64,000 nt of DNA from Salvia splendens (lineage: Eukaryota > Streptophyta > Magnoliopsida > Lamiales > Lamiaceae): NCBI RefSeq assembly GCF_004379255.2, contig NC_056048.1, positions 14,159,197-14,223,196 of the forward strand. Reading direction: 5' to 3'. Positions 1 to 9,541 of the stretch are shown here, piece by piece; within the stretch, counting starts at the first letter, position 1, and each line of letters begins with the position of its first letter. Made by a program: the position numbers and the translations under genes. The notes beneath the pieces were generated by a model. It did not search any database and was not told where the DNA came from. It saw only the letters and a list, made by a program, of their open reading frames with translations.

Positions 1-2
1 TA

Positions 3-490
3 GAACATTACTATACCATATGCTTCAAATTTAGTACTAAAAGTATAGTGGTGATTGACAATTCGAAGAATGCTGATGATGAGGATGTATTAATCAAATA
101 TGGTAGCATACCTGCAAATGTGGTAAGTATACATGATATATAGTGAAGTATTTTTGTGATTACAGTGAAGTATAGTACTCTTTATAGTGAACTACATCTG
201 ATAATGATATATTGCAGGGATTGTATTTTTGTCATTTTTTGACAAAAATTGGGTATCACAACCAAAGCAAATCAATAAAGGATGTGAGCATAGTAAGGCT
301 CAAAATGCCTTGGAGAACAACATCAAATGTAGAAGATTGTGGAGTTTTTTTGATGCGACATTTGGAATGTTATTATGGTGAGCGTGAACAAGATTGGAAG
401 TGTGGATTAACTGCAAGAAGCAAGGGAATACTCCAAAGACTAAGAGCAAAGTATTGCAGCGCATTATTATTGTCGGAAAAAAAACCATGA
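3..490 (+). CDS. Ulp1/SENP-like cysteine protease (C48), C-terminal catalytic end, partial
   Basis: Two exons are visible, 3-122 and 218-490, joined by a short GT-AG intron in phase 0. The stop codon is 488-490. The first exon carries the catalytic His (6-8) in a HYYTICF context and the Asp (57-59) in VVIDNS. The second carries the Cys (338-340) in EDCGVFLMRHLE. This His-Asp-Cys order defines the Ulp1 peptidase fold, which removes SUMO-like modifiers. The oxyanion Gln usually found six residues before the Cys is Thr here, so activity is doubtful. Ulp1-like genes with this appearance are commonly carried by plant Mutator-like transposons (Kaonashi, VANDAL), and the word arrays that start just after the stop fit that setting. 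The N-terminal part lies left of the window; a related N-terminal part is seen at 15,663-17,560. It could also be a decayed copy of such a gene. Confidence 0.75.
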
Positions 491-3400
491 GGCATTGAAT
501 ATCTTGTCACTAGCATCAAAGCATTATGAAGAATATGGGAAAACAAATAAAATAGATGTGGGAAAAATGATTGTAAACTTCAAGCGTTCATGAATTATTG
601 TAGAAAACTTCATTTAAATTCAATAGCAAGTACTTATTGTACATTAATATCTTGTTTACTATTTAATTCACTGTTGTGTTGTATCTATTTACTTCACTGA
701 ATAAGGAACTAATGTTTTGTGAACAACAGTGAAGTAAAATACAAATAAGAGTGATGTGTTTTGCTTGATAAAATGATACTTTTACTGATTTGTAGGTATG
801 TATATTCCTGTTTGTGATGATGCTTTGAACCCAATGATTGGTAGTTAAGATGATACTTTTGGCTTGTAAATGTTAGGTGTACTGCATAAAATGATAGTTT
901 TGCTTCATAGAATGATACTATGAGTTGATAAAATGATACTTTTGCCGATAGAATGATACTCTGAGTTGATAAAATGATAGTTTTGCCGGATAGAATGATA
1001 CTTTGAGTTGATAAAATGATACTTTTTCCGGATAGAATGATAGTCTGAGTTGATAAAATGATACTTTTGGCTTATAAATGTTAGGTTTACTGCATAAAAT
1101 GATAGTTTTGCCTGATAGAATGATACTCTGAGTTAATAAAATGATAGTTTTACTGATTTGTAGGTATGTACATTCCTGTTTGTTATGATGCTTTGAACCC
1201 AATGATTGGTAGTTAATATGATACTTTTGGCTTATAAATATTAGGTTTACTGCATAAAATGATAGTTTTGCTTGATAGAATGATACTCTGAGTTGATAAA
1301 ATGATACTTTTGCCGATTAAATGATATTCTGAGTTGATAAAATGATAGCTTTGCAGGATAGAATGATACTCTGAGTTGATAAAATGATACTTTTGGCTTA
1401 TAAATGTTATGTTTACTGTATAAAATGATAGTTTTGCTTCATAGAATGATACTCTGTGTTGATAAAATGATAGTTTTGCCGGATAGAATGATACTTTGAG
1501 TTGATAAATTGATAGTTTTGGTTTATAAAATGATAGTTTTGCCGCATAGAATGTAGTCTTGCTTGATAGAATGATACTTTGAGTTGATAAAATGATACTT
1601 TTGAAAGGATTGAACTTTTGACAAATCCAAACTTTTAAAGGATTGAACTATTTATTTTATCCCTGAAACTATCATTTTATCCCCTGAAACCAACATTTTA
1701 TCAAGTGCAACTATCATTTTAACCCCTGAAACTAACATTTTACCTTCTGAAACTATCATTTTATCTTCTGAAACCATCATTTTATCAAGTGCAACTATCA
1801 TTTTACCTTCTGAAACTATCATTTGCTAAATTTCAATGAGTTCAAAACAGCAGAGAGAGCATAACTTGTCACTTAAGTAGAACAAAACACTACTCACAAA
1901 ATCAGCACTCAAATAAACTGCTTCAATTCTGCATTACTGCTGTACACAATAATATGGAATAAGGTATGAATTGATGATACAAAACCATGAGGCATTGAAT
2001 ATCTTGTCACTAGCATCAAAGCATTATGAAGAATATGGGAAAACAAATAAAATAGATGTGGGAAAAATGATTGTAAACTTCAAGCGTTCATGAATTATTG
2101 TAGAAAACTTCATTTAAATTCAATAGCAAGTACTTATTGTACATTAATATCTTGTTTACTATTTAATTCACTGTTGTGTTGTATCTATTTACTTCACTGA
2201 ATAAGGAACTAATGTTTTGTGAACAACAGTGAAGTAAAATACAAATAAGAGTGATGTGTTTTGCTTGATAAAATGATACTTTTACTGATTTGTAGGTATG
2301 TACATTCCTGTTTGTGATGACGCTTTGAACCTAATGATTGGTAGTTAAGATGATACTTTTGGCTTGTAAATATTAGGTGTACTGCATAAAATGATAGTTT
2401 TGCTTCATAGAATGATACTATGAGTTGATAAAATGATACTTTTGCCGATAGAATGATACTCTGAGTTGATAAAATGATTGTTTTGTCGGATAGAATGATA
2501 CTTTGAGTTGATAAAATGATACTTTTTCCGGATAGAATGATAGTCTGAGTTGATAAAATGATACTTTTGGCTTATAAATGTTAGGTTTATTTCATAAAAT
2601 GATAGTTTTGCCCAATAGAATGATACTCTGAGTTGATAAAATGATAGTTTTACTGATTTGTAGGTATGTACATTCCTGTTTGTTATGATGCTTTGAACCC
2701 AATGATTGGTAGTTAAGATGATACTTTTGGCTTATAAATGTTAGGTTTACTGCATAAAATGATAGTTTTGCTTGATAGAATGATACTCTGAGTTGATAAA
2801 ATGATACTTTTGCCGATTGAATGATATTCTGAGTTGATAAAATGATAGCTTTGAAGGATAGAATGATACTCTGAGTTGATAAAATGATACTTTTGGTTTA
2901 TAATGTTATGTTTACTGCATAAAATGATAGTTTTGCTTCATAGAATGATACTCTGAGTTGATAAAATGATAGTTTTGTCGGATAGAATGATACTCTGAGT
3001 TGATAAAATGATAGTTTTGCCGGATAGAATGATACTCTGAGTTGATAAAATGATAGTTTTGGTTTATAAAATGATAGTTTTGCCGCATAGAATGTAGTCT
3101 TGCTTAATAGAATGATACTCTGAGTTGATAAAATGATACTTTTGAAATGATTGAACTTTTGACAAATCCAAACTTTTAAAGGATTGAACTATTATTTTAT
3201 CCCTGAAACTATCATTTTATCCCCTGAAACCAACATTTTATCAAGTGCAACTATCATTTTAACCCCTGAAACTATCATTTTACCTCCTGAAACTATCATT
3301 TTATCCCCTGAAACCATCATTTTATCAAGTGCAACTATCATTTTACCTTCTGAAACTATCATTTGCTAAATTTCAATGAGTTCAAAACAGCAGAGAGAGC

Positions 3401-3530
3401 ATAACTTGTCACTTAAGTAGAACAAAACACTACTCACAAAATCAGCACTCAAATAAACTGCTTCAAATCTGCATTACTGCTGTACACAATAATATGGAAT
3501 AAGGTATGAATTGATGATACAAAACCAAGT
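480..3530. repeat. 1.5-kb tandem duplication inside element C
   Basis: The sequence from about 481 to 1,980 is repeated almost exactly from 1,981 to about 3,526. AAAACCATGAGGCATTGAAT occurs at 481 and again at 1,981, a spacing of exactly 1,500. The copies differ by scattered point changes and small indels. Both end in the same AATTGATGATACAAAACCA, the second continuing into unique sequence. The first copy starts over the last codons of the Ulp1-like gene. Confidence 0.95.
878..3366. repeat. AATGATA word arrays (type 1)
   Basis: Short phrases such as TGATAAAATGATAGTTTTG and GATAGAATGATACTCTGAG recur every 20-40 bases at 878-1,605 and 2,378-3,150. The same word on the opposite strand (TATCATTTTAT) fills 1,660-1,830 and 3,190-3,366, so each 1.5-kb unit has a large block in one orientation and a small block inverted. 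The spacing is irregular, so this is a dense field of one word and not a satellite. Reading frames across it give only low-complexity peptides. Confidence 0.9.
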
Positions 3531-3983
3531 GTGTAGTAAATTCAAAGTAAATTCATCACGCTGTCATATGTTACTCTAAATCTACACTAAAAAACTATAG
3601 AATCTAAAAAAAACGAGAATCGCTGGCAAAATGATAAAATCGAGCAAAAACAAAAGTGAAATAAGTAAAAAACTTCATCCACCCTTTCTTCGATGATGCT
3701 TGATTCTTTTACGTCGTCATATTCCAGAATTTGGATGGTTTTTCCTTCGAAACTGAAGAAGCAAGGGTTTGAATGAGATTTGGAGGGTTAGAGTGTGAGA
3801 GAAATTGAATGCAGCATTTTACGCGCCCAATTTTATAACGAAATGACAATTTTGCCCTTATATAACCGAAATATGATAGTTTTATTTGATAAAATGATAG
3901 TTTTGTTAGATTAAATCTAGACCACATATTTTAAAAATGTGTGGTGGAGATTTAGTTATAGGGTTATCACACAAATTGGGGTT

Positions 3984-4016
<33 letters not shown>

Positions 4017-4018
<2 letters not shown>

Positions 4019-4281
4019 ACTGTGATCAATACCAAACCACTCCTAAACCTTAAACGCCGAACAACATCATTATATGATGACATGTAGTTCATTATAATGA
4101 ACTAATAACAAATTTATAATGAACTTCAGATTTCTAAACTATGCATGATGATGTCATTGTTTTTAAATCTTATAATTCCCTATAATGAACTACAAATAAA
4201 GTTGTAATGAACTCCGCGTTATTATGTAATGATGTGTTTGGCGTTTAGTGTTTTAAACTAGTTTGGTATATAATACAACCC
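4017..4281 (+). mobile_element. 265-bp (TA)n-flanked MITE, copy 1
   Basis: A short element lies between (TA)n tracts at 3,988-4,016 and 4,282-4,298. Its two ends are imperfect inverted repeats sharing ATACCAAAC and TAAACGCC. Its interior repeats the word AGTTCATTA/TAATGAACT. A second copy lies at 8,138-8,401 in the opposite orientation. Insertion into TA microsatellites recalls the rice Micron elements, but the ends here match the larger elements of this cluster better. Confidence 0.8.
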
Positions 4282-4779
4282 TATATATATATATATATGG
4301 GTGTGTTATAATGATAACCCATATTTATGTGATAACCCTATAACTAAATCTCCACCACACATTTTTAAATCTCCAACAAAACGCTACGCTATTATCAAAT
4401 TAAAACTGTCAATTCTGTTCAATTTCTCTGCTCTACTGATTTATTGATTTGTCAATTTTGAGTTTAATCGGCTTTGTGCTGCATCTCTTTTGCGATTCAG
4501 TTGCCTTTGATTTTGTTTTCTGGTGAATGAGTGAGATTCGGATTCTTATATTTCTACAATTTTGTGCTTTCTATCTGGTTTTAGCATTTGCAGATATTTT
4601 TCATTCAATTTGAATTGCGGTTGCTCTGAGCTTCGAATAGGGAAAAAGAGAGTGTGAAATCTCAAATGGGGGGAAATCGGAGATGCATTCTTGACGGTTT
4701 CAATTTGATAATCTGGCATTTGTGTTACAATCAATTGAAGAAATGCCGTCAACAGATGTTCAGGAATCATCCTCATCAT

Positions 4780-5760
4780 TTTATCATTTTATCAGTCAAA
4801 AGTATCATTTTATCAACTCAGAGTATCATTCTATCTGGCAAAACTATCATTGTATGCAGTAAACCTAACATATATAAGCCAAAAGTATCATTTTATTAAC
4901 TCAGATTATCATTCTATCCGGCAAAACTATTATTATAAGCCAAAAGTATCATTTTATCAACTCAGAGTATCATTCAATCTGGCAAAACTATCATTGTATG
5001 CAGTAAACCTAACATATATAAGCCAAAAGTATCATTTTATCAACTCAGAGTGTCATTCTATCCGGCAAAACTAACATTATAAGCCAAAAGTATCATTTTA
5101 CCCACTTTTACCCACTCAGTCCGCTAAGATAAAGAAGATACATTTTTCACGCATTTGAATTTTTAGACGCACCAAATTGGTTCATAAAAGTTGGTGAGCT
5201 CATTATACACACAGAAAAAACACATTAAAAAAAACATGCATCTCCAAACAACCGAGCAGATACCCCCCTCCTTTTTATGGGGAGCTTGCCCTTAAGCGAC
5301 TATGCAAAAGTGTATGAGAAGGGGTTTGGTGATGCTAAATAAAGAAACAGAAAACAACAATCACAACAAAAGTCCTCCTCCCACTTGGTTGAAGCTGCAC
5401 GAGTGCAGCGAGGCCAAGTGCATGAAGGGAAACAAACATACAAAAAAAAATAGAGATAAAATATTATCATATAAAATGATAGTTTCAGAAGGTAAAATGA
5501 TAGTTGCACTTGATAAAATGATAGTTTCAGGGGATAAAATGATAGTTTCAGAAGGTAAAATGATAGTTGCACTTAATAAAATGATGGTTTCAGGGGATAA
5601 AATGATAGTTTCAGAGGATAAAATGATAGTTTCAGTTGATAAAATGATAGTTTCAAATGATAAAATGATACTTTTGCATAAAATGATAAAATGATACTTT
5701 CAAATGATAGTTTCAGTGGATAAAATGATAGTTTGAAATGATAAAATGATAGTTTCAATT
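4780..5760. repeat. Type 1 (AATGATA) words in two opposed blocks
   Basis: At 4,780-5,100 the words read TATCATTTTATCAACTC and TATCATTCTATCCGGC. At 5,461-5,760 they read AAAATGATAGTTTCAG, the opposite orientation. A 350-base unique spacer separates the blocks. This repeats the opposed-block layout of element C. Confidence 0.85.
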
Positions 5761-5879
5761 ACAAATCGTGTTTTGTCGTGTCCTCTGTTGTGTCCTTTGC
5801 AATCGTGTTTCAATCACGCATTTTAGACCTTATTTCGGCTGCAGCAGCTTCATGGATATGAGAAAAAAAATCAATATAG

Positions 5880-6285
5880 CAAAAAATCAAAGACACATCA
5901 CTCTTGTTCAGAAAACACTTCACTCTTGTTCACAAAGCACATCACTCTTATTCTGATTTTACTTCACTCTTGTTCACAAACACATCACTCTTGTTCAGAA
6001 AACACATCACTCTTATTCTGATTTTACTTCACTATTGTTCACAAAACACATCACTCTTGTTCAGAAAACACTTCACTCTTGTTCACAATACACATCACTC
6101 TTGTTCAGAAAACACTTCACTCTTTTTCACAAAACACATCACTCTTTTCAGAAAACACTTCACTCTTGCTCACAAAACACATCACTCTTATTCTGATTTT
6201 ACTTCACTCTTGTTCAGAAAACACATCACTCTTGTTCAGAAAACACTTCACTCTTGTTCAGAAAACACTTCACTCTATAATTATT
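5880..6285. repeat. Type 2 words (CATCACT / CTTCACT alternating)
   Basis: About ten alternating phrases CACATCACTCTTGTTCAG and CACTTCACTCTTGTTCA occur here. The same alternating pair, with a different linker, makes the 44-base arrays of elements A and B. The open frames across it are artefacts of the repeat. Confidence 0.85.
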
Positions 6286-6789
6286 TTCAATATTATTTTC
6301 AGAAAACTCCACAGCCCCCCTTGCCGCTTCACAGCCCTCCATTTTTCTTATCAAAGAAAGGCAGCAGAGCTCACAAGCTCAAATCTTCAAGCAACAAAGA
6401 GGCAAAAAAAAAATAATCACTGCTTCAATACATCAAACATTCATGTGTACAGTGATTACTCACAGTTGATTTTAAATCAAGCAGAAATTGACATCACTGA
6501 ATCACAAAATTGGGAGCTGTAGCCACTAAACAAAGGATTTCAGTCCAAAAATGGTGGGGATTGGGAGTTTGAGAGGGGAATCTTCCTCATTAGCAGAGCA
6601 AAAGGAGCAATAATTCCCAAATTATTAAATAGGGACGAAACTCAACTTGAAATAAGGAGCAATAATTTACCCCCTGCGTCTTTTTTTATGAAGTAAATCT
6701 AAGTTTGAATCTCAACCACAAGATTAGAAAATATGTGTGGTCCAGATTTGGTTATAGGGTTATCACACAAATTTATCATATGATCACAA

Positions 6790-6792
<3 letters not shown>

Positions 6793-6831
<39 letters not shown>
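6793..6831. repeat. (TA)n joint between elements D and H
   Basis: About 39 bases of pure TA. This and the similar tracts at 3,988-4,016, 4,282-4,298, 8,119-8,137, 8,402-8,415, 13,754-13,767, 14,547-14,577, 19,142-19,156, 20,533-20,553, 25,199-25,226 and 25,553-25,595 each mark the border of one or two transposons. Confidence 0.95.
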
Positions 6832-6834
<3 letters not shown>

Positions 6835-7171
6835 CTTATTCCCACAACACCTTCTTAGTGTAGAACTAGAGACTAAATATTAGCCAATGGATTTTAATCT
6901 AGTGACTGAGATTAGAGAGCCTACATCATAAATTCGAATTTCATCCTGTGAATTAAATTATTCATCCAAAGGGCATGTTAGTCATTTCTTAATGTGGTCA
7001 AATATGGTAAAAATGAGGGTGGCGTTAATGACGGTATTATGAATTAGGGTAAAAATCGCACCCATTCCACTTCCCGCTCTATTCTCCGCTGCTTCAGCTT
7101 TACCACCACTCTCTTCTCCGTCGTTTCACTACACCATTTCTCAACAGTAGCGCTCTTCCTTTCATCAACAC

Positions 7172-7513
7172 TAGTCTTCTACCTCTCCACCCTCCCCAAC
7201 ACCCTCGTCATGGGCATCCCCTTGCTCAAAGACATGTACGGCGCCGACTCCGGCAGCCTCATGGTTTAGATCGTCGTCCTCTAGTGCATCATCTGATACA
7301 CGCTCATGCTCTTCCTCTTCGAGTACCGCTGTGCCCGATCCTTAATCTCCGAGCAGTTCCCCAACACCACTGCTTCAATCATCTCCTTCCGCGTCGACAC
7401 GGATGTCATTTCTCTAGACGGGAAAGAGCCGCTGGAGACGCAGGTTAAAGTTGGCGAGGATGGGAAGCTTCATGTCAATGTCAGGAAATCCACGAGTTCC
7501 AGATCTGAAAATT
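7172..7513 (+). pseudogene. Captured fragment of a PIN-FORMED auxin efflux carrier
   Basis: One frame from about 7,177 gives [20 protein letters not shown], then a transmembrane-like stretch, then [19 protein letters not shown], and further on [12 protein letters not shown] and [16 protein letters not shown]. These are hallmarks of plant PIN proteins: the end of the N-terminal membrane domain and the start of the hydrophilic loop. Three in-frame stops fall where PINs have Gln, Gln and Trp (TAG, TAG, TGA). All three are C-to-T or G-to-A changes, as expected from decay of methylated DNA. Only about 110 residues of a protein usually over 500 long are present, with no start. Its place inside a (TA)n-flanked element indicates transposon capture. 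A decayed local PIN gene is the alternative. Confidence 0.85.
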
Positions 7514-7539
7514 GTATACAATGGAAAATATAATACTAC

Positions 7540-7720
7540 TTCATCTTATAATCACTGTACTTCATCTCGTAATGAAATAACTTCACCCGAGAAATGGAAA
7601 CATTTTGGTTAAATGAACCAATTATGAATAGTCCAAAACAAATAGCTTCATCTTATGATAAAATTTCTTCATCTTTTAACGAAGTAACTTCATCTTATAA
7701 TGTAATTAATTCACGGTAAA
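7540..7720. repeat. ACTTCATC-type word cluster (type 4)
   Basis: Phrases such as ACTTCATCTTATAAT and ACTTCATCTCGTAATG recur about eight times. Related words (TTACTTCATTCCAGTAGG) fill element G at 13,890-14,345. Confidence 0.7.
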
Positions 7721-8137
7721 CAATACAATAGTAGTATAAAATTTGGCGAGAATCGTCCTCTAGGCTCCAATGTTTTTCGTTGTGAATTGTCCTCCATCGG
7801 TAAACAATACAATAGTAGTATAAAATTTGAGGCACGGTCGCGTTAATTCACGATGGAAATCGAAGGCAGATTTTGAAAAACAATCGTGATTTACATAGAT
7901 AAGCAGATTCTGAATAAATTTTCCATAATTACTTGGCATGATTTAAGGGAAAACAAACTGCAGGGATATTGGTTTCCCAATTAACCCTTCAGCCGATTTT
8001 GTAACATTAAAAAAATAATATTTGGTTAATTTATTAAAACCACAAGATTACAAAATAGATGGCTGAGATTTGTTCTCTGGTTCGGTCTTTAAAATTAGTT
8101 CGACATTGAATACAATCCTATATATATATATATATAT

Positions 8138-8401
8138 GGTTGTATTATATACCAAACTAGTTTTAAACACTAAACGCCAAATACATCATTATATAATAAT
8201 GCGGAGTTCATTACAACTTTATTTGTAGTTCATTATAGGGAATTCTGAGATTTAAAAACAATGACATCATCATACATAATTTAGAAATCTGAAGTTCATT
8301 ATATGTTTGTTATTAGTTCATTATAATGAACTCCATGTTATCATATAATGATGTTGTTCGGCGTTTAAGGTTTAAGAGTGGTTCGGTATTGATCACAATC
8401 C
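8138..8401 (-). mobile_element. 264-bp (TA)n-flanked MITE, copy 2, inverted
   Basis: It is the reverse complement of the element at 4,017-4,281 with scattered substitutions, again set between TA tracts (8,119-8,137 and 8,402-8,415). The ends carry ATACCAAAC. The two copies confirm the borders and show a short mobile family. Confidence 0.85.
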
Positions 8402-8646
8402 TATATATATATATAAATAGAGTAGTGATCTAGGGCAAGTGCCCATTAACTACATAACTAGAGAATAAATCACAGCCACAAGATCAAGAAAATCAAGGCT
8501 AGTATTAATACATGTAATTTTCGAATTTAAGGAGAAATTAGTTCCCTCAATCACAAATATACTCCACAATAACAAGGCGGGGGTATAATTGTCATTGCAG
8601 CCAAATTACGTCATTGAAGAAGAAGAAGAGCTCACGGTGTTCAACC

Positions 8647-9048
8647 ATGGCGAATAGAAGTCCTCGGCCCTACCAACCTAGAATCAACAATTCTTCTTCC
8701 TCTTCTTCGTATTCGTCGCACTCCGATTCCAACCAATCCAAAATTCCAAAAGCTTCTAATCAAATCTACTCCAACAACCCCCAATAGAGAATTGAGGGTT
8801 GCTGCTCGTGAAGCGAAGGTGAGATTTAAGAGAGAGAAAATAGCTAGGAGCTTTAGAATGGTGGAAGCCATTGGAGAGTGAAGTGTGAGATTTTGAGAGA
8901 GAGAGAGATGGGAGATGTTCCGTCGGTGGATGTGGAGGTTTTCAAGAAACAAGTGGAAGCGTTTATCAACAAGTTCAACCAGGATATGAGATTGCAGAGG
9001 CAAGAGTCTGATCAGAGGTTTTTAGATATGATCAAACGAGGACTCTAA
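8647..9048 (+). pseudogene. Captured C-terminal fragment of a DUF761-type protein
   Basis: The frame 8,908-9,048 encodes 46 residues including KKQVEAFINKFNQDMRLQRQ followed by ESDQRFLDMIKRGL. This matches the C-terminal signature of the plant DUF761 (DUF4408/DUF761) family, whose members end in a helix rich in VEAFI-KF-EMRLQRQES. Just upstream, 8,647-8,787 encodes a Ser-rich 46-residue peptide starting MANRSPRPYQ that ends in a stop. The sequence between the two frames reads REAKVRFKREK in another frame, so the piece is decayed. It sits about 490 bases inside the end of element A, which points to capture. The function of the family is not well defined. Confidence 0.6.
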
Positions 9049-9302
9049 TTGATCTGCCTAGCTAGCTTGTGTTTTGATTAATGAACATTGTTTTTTGCTT
9101 GTTTCATGTAAATCTTGATGGGAATTGTAGATGTAGTTGCAATGTTTAACCTTTTCATTAGGTATGTAGTTACTCTCTTTCTCTAAAAAATAAGATGTGT
9201 AGAAGAAGGTGGTGGGTGGGACAGTGACATTCCAATTTCCAACACAGCAGGGAATTCATAATTCTTCATTTTAATTACTTACAATTATTACTTAAAGTTA
9301 CA

Positions 9303-9541
9303 CCCCCATAGTTAAGTAAAATCATGTTGTAGTGATGTGTGTTGTTAATAAGGGTGAAGTAAAATCATGCTAATAGTGATGTATTTTGTTAACAATAGTG
9401 AAGTAAAATCATGCTAATAGTGATGTGTTTTGTTAACAACGGTGAAGTAAAATCATGCTAATAGTGATGTGTTTTGTTAACAACAGTGAAGTAAAATCAT
9501 GCTAATAGTGATATGTTTTGTTAACAACAGTGAAGTAAAAT
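9303..9541 (+). repeat. 44-bp tandem array (type 2 words), left part
   Basis: The unit AGTGAAGTAAAATCATGC then TAATAGTGATGTGTTTTG then TTAACAAC is 44 bases long and repeats about five times before the solo LTR interrupts it at 9,542. The array resumes at 12,387. Confidence 0.95.

Larger units (their letters stand above)
1..3987 (+). mobile_element. Right part of a (TA)n-flanked transposon carrying a Ulp1-like gene (element C)
   Basis: The left end lies outside the window. The element carries the end of a Ulp1-type protease gene, then two 1.5-kb tandem units full of AATGATA words. It stops at a (TA)n tract that starts near 3,988. Its right end contains, on the minus strand, the core GTGATAACCCTATAAC followed by AAATCTCCACCACACA. 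The same core is seen at both ends of the neighbour at 4,299-6,792 and at the right end near 20,450, so these are ends of one family. Inference: a Mutator-like (VANDAL/Kaonashi type) element. The target duplication cannot be read inside the TA tract, so the superfamily is not proven. Confidence 0.6.
4299..6792 (+). mobile_element. 2.5-kb (TA)n-flanked TIR transposon with mixed word arrays (element D)
   Basis: The left end reads GGGTGTGTTATAATGATAAC after (TA)n. The right end, read in reverse, gives GAGTTGTGATCATATGATAA. Both continue into the shared core GTGATAACCCTATAAC and ACCACACAT. Inside are type 1 words at about 4,780-5,100 and, inverted, at 5,461-5,760, then type 2 words at 5,880-6,285. 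No transposase or other recognisable protein is present; open frames over the arrays are compositional. Positions 4,360-4,700 and 6,290-6,720 hold unique sequence with no gene I can identify. Confidence 0.7.
6832..8118 (+). mobile_element. 1.3-kb (TA)n-flanked transposon carrying a PIN gene fragment (element H)
   Basis: It lies between TA tracts. The left end has GAACTAGAGACTAAAT and, further in, AGCCAATGGATTTTAATC. The right end, read in reverse, has GAACCAGAGAACAAATC and AGCC in the same order, giving imperfect inverted ends related to elements A and B. The interior has a captured fragment of a PIN auxin carrier (7,172-7,513) and ACTTCATCTTATAAT words at 7,540-7,720. No transposase is present, so this is a non-autonomous gene-capturing (Pack-type) element. 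Confidence 0.65.

Noticed and set aside
878..5760. Open frames with peptides such as KLSFYQLKVSFYP or KMIVSGDKMIVSE
   Set aside because: They are translations of the AATGATA words in different frames and strands; similar frames appear wherever the words occur, and no start or domain is supported.
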